A DNA stretch of 64,000 nucleotides from Methylobacterium sp. J-070 (GCF_022829385.1 NZ_JAKSXX010000221.1:1-64000); one strand, 5' to 3'; shown: positions 16,132 to 25,282, numbered from the stretch's first letter. Notes: generated by a model not told the origin, from the letters alone. Program-made: numbers and translations.

Positions 16132-17484
16132 ATGACGCCACATCCCGACGCCCTCGCCGACCTCGAGACCGCGGAGCCGGCCGCCGATCTGCCGACGATG
16201 CCCGCCGCCCTCGAAGGCGTCCGCGAGGTCAAGCTCCAGGACCTCAAGTCCAAGACGCCCACCGACCTCACGGCCTTCGCCGAGGAGGTCGAGGTCGAGA
16301 ACGCCTCGACCATGCGCAAGCAGGAGTTGATGTTCGCGATCCTGAAGCAGCTCGCTGCCAAGGAGGTCGAGATCATCGGCTCGGGCACCGTCGAGGTGCT
16401 GCAGGACGGCTTCGGCTTCCTGCGCTCCTCCGACTCGAACTACCTGCCCGGTCCCGACGACATCTACATCTCGCCGACCCAGATCCGCCGCTTCGGCCTG
16501 CGCACCGGCGACACCGTCGAGGGCCCGATCCGCGGACCCAAGGACGGCGAGCGTTATTTTGCCCTTCTCAAGGTCAACACGATCAACTTCGAAAATCCGG
16601 AAAAAATCAAGCACAAGGTCCACTTCGACAACCTGACGCCGCTCTTCCCGACGAAGCGGTTCAAGCTCGAGCTGGACAACCCGACCAAGAAGGATTTCTC
16701 CCCGCGGATCATCGACATCGTGGCGCCGATCGGCAAGGGCCAGCGCGCCCTGATCGTGGCGCCGCCGCGCACGGGCAAGACCGTGCTGATGCAGAACATC
16801 GCGCAGTCGATCACCCTCAACCACCCCGAGTGCTACCTGATCGTGCTGCTCATCGACGAGCGGCCCGAGGAGGTCACCGACATGCAGCGCTCGGTGAAGG
16901 GCGAGGTCATCGCCTCGACCTTCGACGAGCCGGCCACCCGCCACGTGCAGGTCGCCGAGATGGTGATCGAGAAGGCCAAGCGCCTCGTGGAGCACGGCCG
17001 CGACGTGGTGATCCTGCTGGATTCCATCACCCGGCTCGGCCGCGCCTACAACACCGTGGTGCCGTCCTCCGGCAAGGTGCTCACCGGCGGCGTCGACGCC
17101 AACGCCCTGCAGCGGCCCAAGCGCTTCTTCGGCGCCGCCCGCAACATCGAGGAGGGCGGCTCGCTGTCGATCATCGCCACGGCGCTGATCGACACCGGCT
17201 CGCGCATGGACGAGGTGATCTTCGAGGAGTTCAAGGGCACCGGCAACTCCGAGATCATCCTGGACCGCAAGGTCTCGGACAAGCGCATCTTCCCGGCGAT
17301 CGACATCACCCGCTCGGGCACCCGCAAGGAGGAGCTGCTGGTCCCGCCGGACGCCCTCAAGAAGACCTACGTGCTGCGCCGCATCCTCAACCCGATGGGC
17401 GTCACCGACGCGATCGAGTTCCTGCTCGACAAGCTGCGCCAGACCAAGAGCAACAGCGACTTCTTCGACTCGATGAACACCTGA
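16132..17484 (+). CDS. rho: Transcription termination factor Rho
   Basis: 450 residues, about 30 longer than E. coli Rho because of an acidic N-terminal extension (PDALADLETAEPAADLPTMP). Rho is a hexameric RNA-dependent ATPase that ends transcription. The N-terminal domain (VKLQDLKSKTPTDLTAFAEE) is followed by the RNA-binding cold-shock-like domain (GTVEVLQDGFGFLRS). Then come Walker A (APPRTGKTVL, about 210-219), Walker B (VVILLDSITRLGRAYN) and the secondary RNA-binding loop. ATG 16132 is preceded by a long leader. Placement near hemE-hemJ and before maf follows the common alphaproteobacterial order. Confidence 0.98.
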   Translation: MTPHPDALADLETAEPAADLPTMPAALEGVREVKLQDLKSKTPTDLTAFAEEVEVENASTMRKQELMFAILKQLAAKEVEIIGSGTVEVLQDGFGFLRSSDSNYLPGPDDIYISPTQIRRFGLRTGDTVEGPIRGPKDGERYFALLKVNTINFENPEKIKHKVHFDNLTPLFPTKRFKLELDNPTKKDFSPRIIDIVAPIGKGQRALIVAPPRTGKTVLMQNIAQSITLNHPECYLIVLLIDERPEEVTDMQRSVKGEVIASTFDEPATRHVQVAEMVIEKAKRLVEHGRDVVILLDSITRLGRAYNTVVPSSGKVLTGGVDANALQRPKRFFGAARNIEEGGSLSIIATALIDTGSRMDEVIFEEFKGTGNSEIILDRKVSDKRIFPAIDITRSGTRKEELLVPPDALKKTYVLRRILNPMGVTDAIEFLLDKLRQTKSNSDFFDSMNT

Positions 17485-17526
17485 GACGGCGATACGAAGG
17501 GCACTGTCCCGGATCTCATCCGCGCG

Positions 17527-17555
17527 TCCCCCTCCCCCCTCTGCGGGGGAGGGAG
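17527..17555. repeat. GC-rich palindromic repeat, family A
   Basis: The CCCTCCCCCCTCTGCGGGGG core lies in the 299-base gap between rho and maf, in the same orientation as the copy at 109. It could form a hairpin after rho but lacks a T-run. Confidence 0.7.
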
Positions 17556-17783
17556 AGAAGCGGAACGGGATTCAGCCACTCCCTGTCCCGCCGCGGCACG
17601 GAACGGCTTGGCGCGGCGATCCGGCCGTTGACCTTCCCCTAACCGGTCCCTGCCAATGTCGGCCCTGGGCGCCAGGTTGCGTATCGGCCCCGCGACAGCC
17701 CCGCCGGCCGGTCCAACCCGGCGGCGGGGCTCGTCGCAGCGCCCCCGACTTGCACCGGCCGCCGGATCCGTGACACTGGCGCG

Positions 17784-18395
17784 ATGCTCCGCTCGCCCTG
17801 GACCGGCTCGGCCCCGCTCCTCCTCGCCTCCACCAGCCCGACCCGGCGCCTCCTGCTGGAGAGCGCCGCCCTGCCCGTCGAGACCGCCGTCCCCGACGTG
17901 GACGAGCGCGCCCTGGAGGCGGCGGGCGCCGGCCTGTCGCCCCGTGACCTCGCCCTGCGGCTCGCGCGCGCCAAGGCCGATTCGGTGGCGGCCCGGTTCC
18001 CCGGGCGGCTCGTCGTCGGCGCCGACCAAGTGCTCGACCGCGACGGCACGGTGTTCCACAAGCCGGCCGATGCCGCCGAGGCCCGCGCGCAGCTCGCCCG
18101 GCTCGCCGGCCGGACCCACGCCCTCCATTCCGCCGTCGTCCTGGCGGGGGCGGTCGAGGACGCCTTCGTGGCGACCGCCCGCCTGACCCTGCGCGCCCTC
18201 GATGCCCGGGCCATCGCGGCCTATGTGGAGTGCGCCGGCGAGGCCCGGGTGCGGTCGAGCGTCGGCGGCTATCAGCTGGAAGGGCCGGGCATCCACCTGT
18301 TCGAATCGGTGGCGGGGGATCACAGCACCGTGCTGGGCCTGCCGCTGCTGCCGCTCCTCGCGCGCCTGCGCGCCGCCGGGTATCTGGATTTCTGA
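17784..18395 (+). CDS. maf: Maf-like nucleotide pyrophosphatase
   Basis: 203 residues. Maf proteins hydrolyse non-canonical or canonical nucleoside triphosphates to keep the pool clean. Family parts are LLLASTSPTRRLLLE at the N terminus, PDVDERALE, ARAKADSVA, VVGADQVLDRDG and GGYQLEGPGIHLFE near the end. It starts a run of closely spaced genes (maf, CDF exporter, aroE, coaE). This order, usually without the CDF gene, is standard next to the alphaproteobacterial origin. Confidence 0.95.
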   Translation: MLRSPWTGSAPLLLASTSPTRRLLLESAALPVETAVPDVDERALEAAGAGLSPRDLALRLARAKADSVAARFPGRLVVGADQVLDRDGTVFHKPADAAEARAQLARLAGRTHALHSAVVLAGAVEDAFVATARLTLRALDARAIAAYVECAGEARVRSSVGGYQLEGPGIHLFESVAGDHSTVLGLPLLPLLARLRAAGYLDF

Positions 18396-18406
18396 GGGAG
18401 CACCGC

Positions 18407-19402
18407 TTGGCCGGGCACGACCATTCTTTGCATGCCGACCCGTCCCACGGCGGCCACTCCCATGCCGGCCATTCCCACGGCGGCCATTCCCACGGCGGCC
18501 ATGCGCATCTCCCGAAAGACTTCGGGCCGGCCTTCGCCATCGGCATCGCGCTCAACACCGCCTTCGTGGGGATCGAGGCGGCCTACGGCTACCTCAGCAA
18601 CTCCATGTCGCTTGTGGCCGATGCCGGCCACAACCTGTCGGACGTGCTGGGCCTCGCGGCCGCCTGGATCGCCACGATCCTGGTGCGCCGGCGCGCCACC
18701 GCGCGCTTCACCTACGGCTACCGGGGCTCCTCGATCCTGGCCGCCCTGTTCAACGCCGTGTTCCTGCTGATCGCCATGGGGGCGGTCATCTGGGAGGCGC
18801 TGGTCCGGCTGGTCCATCCGGAGCCCGTGGCGGGCGCGACCGTGATGGTGGTGGCCGCCGTGGGGATCCTGGTCAACGGCGTGACCGCGTGGCTCTTCGC
18901 CAGCGGCGCCAAGGGCGACATCAACCTCCGCGGCGCCTTCCTGCACATGGCGGCCGATGCCGCGGTCTCGGCCGGGGTGGTGATCGCCGGCCTGGTGATC
19001 CTGCTCACCGGGTTCACCTGGCTGGACCCCGCGGTCAGCCTCGTCATCGCGGGTCTCGTGGTCTGGGCGACCTGGGGCCTGCTGCGCGACAGCGTGGCGA
19101 TGTCCCTCGACGCCGTGCCGCCGGAGATCTCCCCCGAGGCGGTGACGGTCTTCCTGCGCGACCAGCCCGGCGTCGCCGACCTGCACGACCTGCACATCTG
19201 GCCGATGAGCACCACCAGCGTCGCCCTCACGGTCCATCTGGTGATGGTCGCGGGTCACGAGGCGCATCGCCAGCCCGGCAACGGCTTCCTGACCGCGACC
19301 GCCGAAGGCCTGCGCGCGCGCTTCGGGATCGGCCACGCGACCCTGCAGATCGAGGAGGCCGGCGGGCCGGCCTGCCGCCTCGCCCGCGACTGCGCGGCAT
19401 GA
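18407..19402 (+). CDS. CDF family divalent metal (zinc-type) exporter
   Basis: 331 residues. Cation diffusion facilitator that exports Zn2+ or similar metals in exchange for protons. A His-rich N terminus is followed by six helices. The metal-site motifs are SLVADAGHNLSDVLGL in helix 2 and HMAADAAVSAGV in helix 5 (HxxxD). The C-terminal cytoplasmic domain includes DLHDLHIWPMSTTSVALTVH. No ATG fits; TTG 18407 lies behind the site GAGGGAG and 11 bases after maf. Its TGA overlaps the aroE start as ATGA. Its insertion inside maf-aroE-coaE is unusual. Confidence 0.9.
   Translation: MAGHDHSLHADPSHGGHSHAGHSHGGHSHGGHAHLPKDFGPAFAIGIALNTAFVGIEAAYGYLSNSMSLVADAGHNLSDVLGLAAAWIATILVRRRATARFTYGYRGSSILAALFNAVFLLIAMGAVIWEALVRLVHPEPVAGATVMVVAAVGILVNGVTAWLFASGAKGDINLRGAFLHMAADAAVSAGVVIAGLVILLTGFTWLDPAVSLVIAGLVVWATWGLLRDSVAMSLDAVPPEISPEAVTVFLRDQPGVADLHDLHIWPMSTTSVALTVHLVMVAGHEAHRQPGNGFLTATAEGLRARFGIGHATLQIEEAGGPACRLARDCAA
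18446..18505 (+). repeat. Four tandem 15-base units coding a His-rich stretch
   Basis: Four units of 15 bases (18446, 18461, 18476, 18491) encode HGGHS, HAGHS, HGGHS and HGGHA. They make the metal-binding N terminus of the CDF exporter and could change copy number by slippage. Confidence 0.85.
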
Positions 19403-20250
19403 GCGGATCGGCGATCCCCCGCGCCTTCGTGGTCGGCCACCCGATCGCGCATTCGCGCTCGCCCCTGATCCACCGCCACTGGCTCGCCGAGCACGGGCTC
19501 CCGGGCTCCTACGAGCGCCTGGACGTGGCTCCGGAGGCCTTCCCGGACTTCGTCCGCGGCCTGCCGGGATCGGGCTTCCGGGGGGGCAACGTCACCCTGC
19601 CCCACAAGGAGGCGGCCGCTGCGCTGGCCGATTCCCTGACGCCGCGGGCGGAGCGGATCGGCGCCGTCAACACCCTGGTGATCGGACCCGACGGGCACAT
19701 CCGCGGCGACAACACCGACGCGCCGGGCTTCTGCGCCCATCTCGACCAGAGCCTGGGGGCGGCCTGGCCGGGGCGCGCGGGCGGCACCGCCCTGGTGCTC
19801 GGGGCCGGCGGGGCGGCGCGCGCCATCGTGGTCGGGCTCGCCGAGCGCGGCGTGGCCCGCATCCGGATCGCCAACCGCACCCCGGCCCGGGCGGAGGCTC
19901 TGGCCGCGCTGGCGCCGGGGATCGGCGCGGCCCTCGCCTGGGACGACCTCCCGGCCGCCCTGGCGGACGCCGGGCTCCTCGTCAACACCACCTCCCTCGG
20001 CATGCGCGGTCAGCCGCCCCTCGACATCGACCTCGCGCCCCTGCCGCCGGACGCCGCGGTGGCCGACATCGTCTACGCCCCCCTGGAGACGCCGCTCCTC
20101 GCCGCGGCGCGGCGGCGGGGTCTCGCGGCGGTGGACGGGCTCGGCATGCTGCTGCATCAGGCGGTCCCGGGCTTCGAGGCCTGGTTCGGCCCGCGCCCGA
20201 CCGTCACCCCGGCGCTCCGGGACCGGATCGTGGCGGATCTCGCCCGATGA
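19399..20250 (+). CDS. aroE: Shikimate dehydrogenase (NADP+)
   Basis: 283 residues. Reduces 3-dehydroshikimate to shikimate in aromatic amino acid synthesis. The substrate site is seen as GHPIAHSRSPLIH, with the catalytic lysine in GGNVTLPHKEAA and the partner GDNTDAPGF. The NADP-binding fold has the glycine loop VLGAGGAARAIVVGL and the basic ANRTPARAEAL that favours NADP. The start overlaps the CDF stop, and its own stop overlaps the coaE start (ATGA), so the genes are coupled. Confidence 0.97.
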   Translation: MSGSAIPRAFVVGHPIAHSRSPLIHRHWLAEHGLPGSYERLDVAPEAFPDFVRGLPGSGFRGGNVTLPHKEAAAALADSLTPRAERIGAVNTLVIGPDGHIRGDNTDAPGFCAHLDQSLGAAWPGRAGGTALVLGAGGAARAIVVGLAERGVARIRIANRTPARAEALAALAPGIGAALAWDDLPAALADAGLLVNTTSLGMRGQPPLDIDLAPLPPDAAVADIVYAPLETPLLAAARRRGLAAVDGLGMLLHQAVPGFEAWFGPRPTVTPALRDRIVADLAR

Positions 20251-20885
20251 GGGCGAAGGCCGGGCCGGGCCCCGTCGTCCTCGGGCTCACCGGCTCGATC
20301 GGCATGGGCAAATCCGCCACCGCGGGGATGTTCGCCGCCCTGGGCGTCCCGGTTCACGATGCCGACGCCGCGGTCCACGCCCTCTACGGGCCCGGCGGCG
20401 CGGCCGCCGCGGCGATCGGCGCGGCCTTCCCCGGCGTGCTCGATCCCCGGGGCGGCGTCGACCGGACGCGCCTGCGCGCGGCGGTGCTCGGCGCCCCCGA
20501 CCGGATGGCGGCGCTGGAGGCGCTCGTCCACCCGCTGGTCCGGGCGGCCAGCGCGGCCTTCCTGGAGCGGCACGCGGGGGCCCCCCTCGTCGTCCTCGAC
20601 GTCCCGCTCCTCTTCGAGACCGGCGGCGAGGCGCGCTGCGACGCCGTCGCGGTGGTGAGCGCCCCGCCGGAGGTCCAGCGCGCCCGGGTGCTGGCCCGCC
20701 CCGGCATGACCGAGGCGGCCTTCGCGGCGATCCTGGCCAAGCAGATGCCCGATGCCGAGAAGCGCGCCCGGGCGGATTTCGTCATCGACACGAGCCGGGG
20801 CTTCCCGGCGGCCGAGGCCGAGGTGGCGGGGATCGTGGCCCGGCTCACGGCGGGGCGTGCGTCGCCGCACCGGATCGGGGCATGA
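20247..20885 (+). CDS. coaE: Dephospho-CoA kinase
   Basis: 212 residues. Last step of coenzyme A synthesis, phosphorylating dephospho-CoA. The P-loop GLTGSIGMGKS is at 13-23, the CoA-site DADAAVHALYG follows, and VVLDVPLLFETGGEARCD is the family signature. It is the last gene of the maf-CDF-aroE-coaE run. PanC, an earlier enzyme of the same pathway, is also in this window (45301-46137). Confidence 0.96.
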   Translation: MRAKAGPGPVVLGLTGSIGMGKSATAGMFAALGVPVHDADAAVHALYGPGGAAAAAIGAAFPGVLDPRGGVDRTRLRAAVLGAPDRMAALEALVHPLVRAASAAFLERHAGAPLVVLDVPLLFETGGEARCDAVAVVSAPPEVQRARVLARPGMTEAAFAAILAKQMPDAEKRARADFVIDTSRGFPAAEAEVAGIVARLTAGRASPHRIGA

Positions 20886-20947
20886 CGCGGTCCCGCCGCC
20901 ACGGGTCGGGGGTTGTCGTCTCAGTGGGGTGATCCGGCCGTAGGGGC

Positions 20948-21169
20948 ATGATGATGAGCAGGTGTCTCGGAGGTCGCGATCGGATTGGTTCGGCCCGCAT
21001 CCTGGCCGTGACCGTCCTCGCGTTGCTCGGCGTCGCGCCGGCCCGGGCCCAGTACGCCGCCTCCTGCCCGCCGCCGAAGAAATTCGCGGCCGGCGCCTGC
21101 GTCGCCGCCTGCCCGGCCGGGTACGAGGACCAGGGGCGCGTCTGCGTGTACCGCAACATGTCCCGGTGA
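20948..21169 (+). CDS. Small secreted cysteine-containing protein
   Basis: 73 residues, or 71 from the third of three tandem start codons. A signal peptide (LAVTVLALLGVAPARAQ) is followed by about 38 residues with four cysteines in the order C-P-P-P-K-K, GAC, AAC and RVC. Two disulfides are therefore likely after export. The family is not recognised. It sits between coaE and dnaQ on the same strand. Confidence 0.6.
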   Translation: MMMSRCLGGRDRIGSARILAVTVLALLGVAPARAQYAASCPPPKKFAAGACVAACPAGYEDQGRVCVYRNMSR

Positions 21170-21242
21170 GGCGCGTACGGCGGGTTAACCGCGCCGGCCT
21201 ATCCGGTTAAGCTCCATCCCCCGCCTGCGAGCCGCGAGACCC

Positions 21243-21965
21243 ATGCTGCGCGAGATCGTCCTCGACACCGAGACCACCGGCACGGAGGCCAGGGGCGGCG
21301 ACCGGCTGATCGAGATCGGCGCGGTCGAGCTCCTGAACCACATCCCCACGGGCCGGACCTTCCACCGCTACTGCAACCCGCAGCGGCCGGTCTCCGAGGG
21401 CGCGTTCAACGTCCACGGCCTGTCCGACGCGTTCCTGTCCGACAAGCCGGTCTTCGCCGCGATCGTCGGCGACCTCCGGGCTTTCCTGGCCGACGGACGC
21501 CTCGTGATTCACAACGCGCCCTTCGACGTCGGCTTCCTCAACATGGAATACGCCCGGCTCGGGGCCGACGCGCCGCCGCCGATCCGGCTGGAGGACGTGG
21601 TCGACACCCTGCCGATGGCCCGCCGCAAGCACCCCGGGGCGGCCAACAACCTCGACGCCCTCTGCAGCCGCTACGGCATCGACAACACCCGGCGCACCAA
21701 GCACGGGGCGCTCCTCGACGCGCAGATCCTGGCCGAGGTCTATGTCGAGCTGCTCGGCGGCAAGCAGACCAGCCTCGGGCTCATGGAGGCGGCGGTCACG
21801 GCCGCGGCCGCCGGATCGGTCGCCCAGCCGGCGACCGCGGCCGCGCCCCGGTTCCACCGGAGCCGGCTGACGGACGCGGAGCGGGCCCGGCACGACGGCT
21901 TCCGGGCGAGCCTCGGTCCCGCCGCGATCTGGGGCGACTACATCGGCGCGGACGATCCCGCCTGA
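21243..21965 (+). CDS. dnaQ: DNA polymerase III epsilon subunit (proofreading exonuclease)
   Basis: 240 residues. DEDDh 3'-5' exonuclease that proofreads for the replicative polymerase. ExoI is VLDTETTG (6-13), ExoII is LVIHNAPFDVGFLNME (about 89-104) and ExoIII is HGALLDAQILAEVYVEL (about 159-175). Its position after coaE is the common alphaproteobacterial order. The C-terminal tail after about 180 would bind the polymerase alpha subunit. Confidence 0.97.
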   Translation: MLREIVLDTETTGTEARGGDRLIEIGAVELLNHIPTGRTFHRYCNPQRPVSEGAFNVHGLSDAFLSDKPVFAAIVGDLRAFLADGRLVIHNAPFDVGFLNMEYARLGADAPPPIRLEDVVDTLPMARRKHPGAANNLDALCSRYGIDNTRRTKHGALLDAQILAEVYVELLGGKQTSLGLMEAAVTAAAAGSVAQPATAAAPRFHRSRLTDAERARHDGFRASLGPAAIWGDYIGADDPA

Positions 21966-22228
21966 TCCGCCGCCGCCACCCTCACTCCGACCTGTGCCGG
22001 AGGGTGTTGCCGCATCGCACGCCGATGTTTATTGCAATGCACAATGCGCCGGAGACGGACCCTCGCGTCCGATGGTGAGGATGGCCCATGCGGTGGCTCA
22101 GGCGTGTACGTCCCGATCCCCGTGGGGATGCTGAGGCAGGCGATGCCGAGGCCAAGCAGGCAGGGGCCGGCCATCCAGGAACCAAGCATGCGGGGGCCGG
22201 AACCGCTGGGGCGAAGGGACGCGAACGC

Positions 22229-23449
22229 ATGACCGAGGATTTCGGCGGCCGCGACGGCGAGCGTGACGCCCGGGGCGGCGCGTGGCCGTTCGCCGACATG
22301 ATCGAGGCCACCCGTCTGACCGGCCTCGGCCGGCTGGAGGAGGCGACCGCCCTGATTCAGCGGAGCCTCGGCGGCCAGAAGGCCGCGCCGCCCCAGGAGC
22401 CCGCGGGTCCCGACGCGGCCGCCGGCGGATCCGAGGCATCCCGCGGCGGCGCGACGGAATCCGGCGCGCGGATGCGCGAGGTGATGGGGCAGGTGGTGCG
22501 CGGCCTCGCGCCGGTGCTGAAGGGGCTCGGCAACCCGCTGCGGTCCCCGGCGCCGCCGACCGACCGGAAGCGCCCCGCCGGGGGCGCGTTCGTGGCCCTG
22601 AGTCATACCGAGACCGCCGGCACCCGCGAGTACAAGCTGTTCATCCCGAGCCATCCGGACAGGCGGGCGCCGCTGATCGTGATGCTGCACGGCTGCACGC
22701 AGAACCCGGACGATTTCGCCGCCGGCACCGGCATGAACGCGCTGGCCGAACGGGCGGGCGTGTACGTCGCCTATCCGGCCCAGAGCCGTCAGGCCCATGC
22801 CCAGCGCTGCTGGAACTGGTACGAGCCCCGCGACCAGGCCCGCGGCTCGGGGGAGCCGGCGATCATCGCGGGCCTCACCCGCGCGGTGATGGCGGAGCAC
22901 CCGATCGACCCGGCCCGGGTCTACATCGCGGGCCTCTCGGCGGGCGGCGCGGCGGCCCTCACCATCGCCCGCGCCTATCCGGATCTCTTCGCCGCCGTGG
23001 GGGTGCATTCGGGGCTCGCCGCCGGCTGCGCGCGCGACCTCGGCTCGGCGCTGATGGCCATGCAGGTCGGCGCCCCGGGCCTCGCCGCCACGACGCCGTT
23101 CGGCGCGCCCGCCCCGGCGACGCGCGTGCCCACGATCATCTTCCACGGCGAGGATGACGGCACGGTCAGCGTGCGCAACGCCGACCAGGTGCTGGCGCAG
23201 GCCGGCCTCGCGGGCCTGACCGCGCGCTCCGAGACCATCGAGGGTCGCGGCCATCCCTTCACCCGCACCCGCTACCGGGACGCCGCCGGCCGGGTGGTGG
23301 TCGAGGATTGGCGGGTGCGCGGCGCCGGCCATGCCTGGTCGGGCGGCCGCCCGGAGGGCAGCTACACGGACCGCGAGGGACCCGACGCCTCCCGGGCGAT
23401 GCTCGACTTCTTCGCCGAGCACCGCCTGGGACCCGCCGGACGGCCCTGA
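22229..23449 (+). CDS. PHB-depolymerase-family esterase
   Basis: 406 residues of an alpha/beta-hydrolase of the extracellular PHB depolymerase/feruloyl esterase type. The oxyanion region LIVMLHGCTQNPDDFAAGTG and the lipase box GLSAGG (Ser about 236) are visible. A C-terminal His lies in GAGHAWSGGRPEGSYTD. The N-terminal 100 residues are low-complexity (RPAGG-, AAPPQEPAGPDAAAGG-like) with no signal peptide, so a cytoplasmic or granule role is possible. ATG 22229 has GAAGGGAC upstream; the frame is open from 22088. The true substrate is not known. Confidence 0.85.
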   Translation: MTEDFGGRDGERDARGGAWPFADMIEATRLTGLGRLEEATALIQRSLGGQKAAPPQEPAGPDAAAGGSEASRGGATESGARMREVMGQVVRGLAPVLKGLGNPLRSPAPPTDRKRPAGGAFVALSHTETAGTREYKLFIPSHPDRRAPLIVMLHGCTQNPDDFAAGTGMNALAERAGVYVAYPAQSRQAHAQRCWNWYEPRDQARGSGEPAIIAGLTRAVMAEHPIDPARVYIAGLSAGGAAALTIARAYPDLFAAVGVHSGLAAGCARDLGSALMAMQVGAPGLAATTPFGAPAPATRVPTIIFHGEDDGTVSVRNADQVLAQAGLAGLTARSETIEGRGHPFTRTRYRDAAGRVVVEDWRVRGAGHAWSGGRPEGSYTDREGPDASRAMLDFFAEHRLGPAGRP

Positions 23450-23500
23450 GGGGTTTCCGAAGGGCCGCGCCCCGGCGGACCGCTTGCAGGGCTCCGCCCG

Positions 23501-23536
23501 GCACCCGCAAAAGGTCCCGGACCTTTCGAAACCAGG
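23501..23536. repeat. Dispersed hairpin repeat, family C
   Basis: GCACCCGCAAAAGGTCCCGG followed by acctttcgaaaccag: an AAAGGTCC/GGACCTTT hairpin between CACCCGC and AAACCAG. Copies lie at about 29018-29052 (inverted) and 63119-63154. It sits between two genes of the same strand. Confidence 0.75.
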
Positions 23537-23549
23537 ACTTTCACCGACC

Positions 23550-24428
23550 ATGACCGCCATCCCGACCCTCGCGGGCCTCGCCGAAGTCGCCGACCGGTAC
23601 GACCTGATCCTCTGCGACGTCTGGGGCGTGCTGCACGACGGCCAGACGGCGCACGGGCCGGCCGGCGCGGCGCTGATCCGCTTCCGCGGCCTGCCGGGAC
23701 CGCGGCCGCGCCGGGTCGTCCTGGTGTCGAACGCCCCGCGGCCGGGGGACGGGGTCGGGCGCATCCTCGACCGGTTCGGCGTTCCGCGGGAGGCCTACGA
23801 CGCGATCCTGACCTCGGGCGACCTCACCCGCGACCTGATCGCCCAGCGCCCCGGCGCCCGGATCCGGCATCTCGGGCCGGAGCGCGACCTCGGCATCTTC
23901 CAGGGCCTCGACCTCAGCCTCGTCCCGGAGGCGGAGGCCGACCTCGTGGTCTGCACCGGCCTGTTCGACGACCGGAGCGAGACCGCGGACGATTACCGGC
24001 CGGAGCTGACGCGCCTCGCCGCCCGCGGGCTGACGATGATCTGCGCCAATCCCGACCTCGTGGTCGAGAGCGGCAACCGGCTGATCCCCTGCGCGGGCCT
24101 GCTCGCGGCGGCCTACGCGGAGGTCGGCGGGGACGTGATCTACGCCGGCAAGCCGCACCGGCCGGTCTACGAGGCGGCGCTCGCCAAGGGGGCGGACCTG
24201 ACCGGTGCGCCCGTCGACCCGACCCGGGTCCTGGCGATCGGCGACGCGATCCGCACCGACATCGCGGGCGCGCGCGGCTTCGGCCTCGCCAGCCTGCTGG
24301 TGGCCCGGGGCATCCACGCGGAGGAACTCGGCGTCACGGCCGCGCACCACCGCCTCGGCGACGTGGCGGACTGGCTCGGCCGGCAGGCGGTGCACCCGGA
24401 CGCGGTGATCGAGCGGCTGGTCTGGTAG
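23550..24428 (+). CDS. HAD class IIA hydrolase (NagD-like, TIGR01459 type)
   Basis: 292 residues. Motif I with nucleophile Asp is LILCDVWGVLHDG (16-28), motif II is VVLVSNAPRPG, motif III Lys is in VIYAGKPHRPVYEAAL, and motif IV is VLAIGDAIRTDIAGARG. The cap is of the IIA type. Likely a cytosolic phosphatase for small phosphorylated metabolites; the substrate is not known. ATG 23550 is directly preceded by a family C repeat. The next gene starts 29 bases after its stop. Confidence 0.88.
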   Translation: MTAIPTLAGLAEVADRYDLILCDVWGVLHDGQTAHGPAGAALIRFRGLPGPRPRRVVLVSNAPRPGDGVGRILDRFGVPREAYDAILTSGDLTRDLIAQRPGARIRHLGPERDLGIFQGLDLSLVPEAEADLVVCTGLFDDRSETADDYRPELTRLAARGLTMICANPDLVVESGNRLIPCAGLLAAAYAEVGGDVIYAGKPHRPVYEAALAKGADLTGAPVDPTRVLAIGDAIRTDIAGARGFGLASLLVARGIHAEELGVTAAHHRLGDVADWLGRQAVHPDAVIERLVW

Positions 24429-24457
24429 AGTCGGGCCCCGCACCCTACAGCGGGGCC

Positions 24458-25282
24458 ATGACCGCGCCCGTTTCCGCCGCCGCCCACGCCCGGACCATCC
24501 TGGCCGCCCACGGGCATCGCCGCCAGATCCCGCCGCTGACCGGCGGGGATGCCGCCCTCGACCTCCCGGCCGCCTACCGGGTGGCCGCGGAGGTCCGGCG
24601 GCTCCGGGAAACCCGGGGCGAGCGGCCGGTGGGCCGCAAGATCGGCTTCACCAACACGACGCTCTGGGAGCGGTACGGCGTCCGCGCCCCGATCTGGGGC
24701 CACGTCTACGACACGACCCTGCGCGACCGGAGCGCCGTGACGGGACCGGTGGCGCTCGACGCCTTCGTCGAGCCGCGGATCGAGCCGGAGATCGTGTTCG
24801 GCCTCGCCCGCGCGCCTGAGCCCGGCATGGACGCGGCGGCCCTGCTCGACTGCCTCGCCTGGGCGGCGGCCGGCTTCGAGATCGTGCAGTCGCTCTATCC
24901 CGGCTGGCGCTTCGCCGCGCCCGATACGGTCGCGGCCTTCGGGCTGCACGGCCTGCTGGTGGTCGGCGACCGGGTCCATATCGCCGCGGCGGATCGGCGG
25001 ACCTGGATCGGCGCGCTCGAAGGCTTCACGGTCGATCTCCTGCGGGACGGCGCCGTCGCCGATCGCGGCGGCGGCCGCAACGTCCTCGGCACCGGGCCCC
25101 TGGCGGCCCTCGGGCACCTCGTCGATGTGCTGGCTAACGATCCGGATTCGCCGCCGCTCGCGGCCGGTGAGATCGTCACCACCGGCACCCTGACCGACGC
25201 GCTGCCGCTGGCCTCCGGGCAGGTCTGGAGGCTGCAGCCCGCGGGACTTCCGCTTCCCGGCCTCGACCTCGCCGTGATCTGA
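24458..25282 (+). CDS. 2-keto-4-pentenoate hydratase-like protein (FAA hydrolase superfamily)
   Basis: 274 residues. Similar in build to MhpD/DmpE hydratases and 4-oxalocrotonate decarboxylases. GRKIGFTN (about 65-72) is the conserved Lys-containing motif, PRIEPEIVFGL supplies metal-binding acids, and VVTTGTLTDALPLASGQVW-like residues close the active site. No other aromatic meta-cleavage genes adjoin it, so the substrate is uncertain. It follows the HAD gene by 29 bases. Confidence 0.85.
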   Translation: MTAPVSAAAHARTILAAHGHRRQIPPLTGGDAALDLPAAYRVAAEVRRLRETRGERPVGRKIGFTNTTLWERYGVRAPIWGHVYDTTLRDRSAVTGPVALDAFVEPRIEPEIVFGLARAPEPGMDAAALLDCLAWAAAGFEIVQSLYPGWRFAAPDTVAAFGLHGLLVVGDRVHIAAADRRTWIGALEGFTVDLLRDGAVADRGGGRNVLGTGPLAALGHLVDVLANDPDSPPLAAGEIVTTGTLTDALPLASGQVWRLQPAGLPLPGLDLAVI

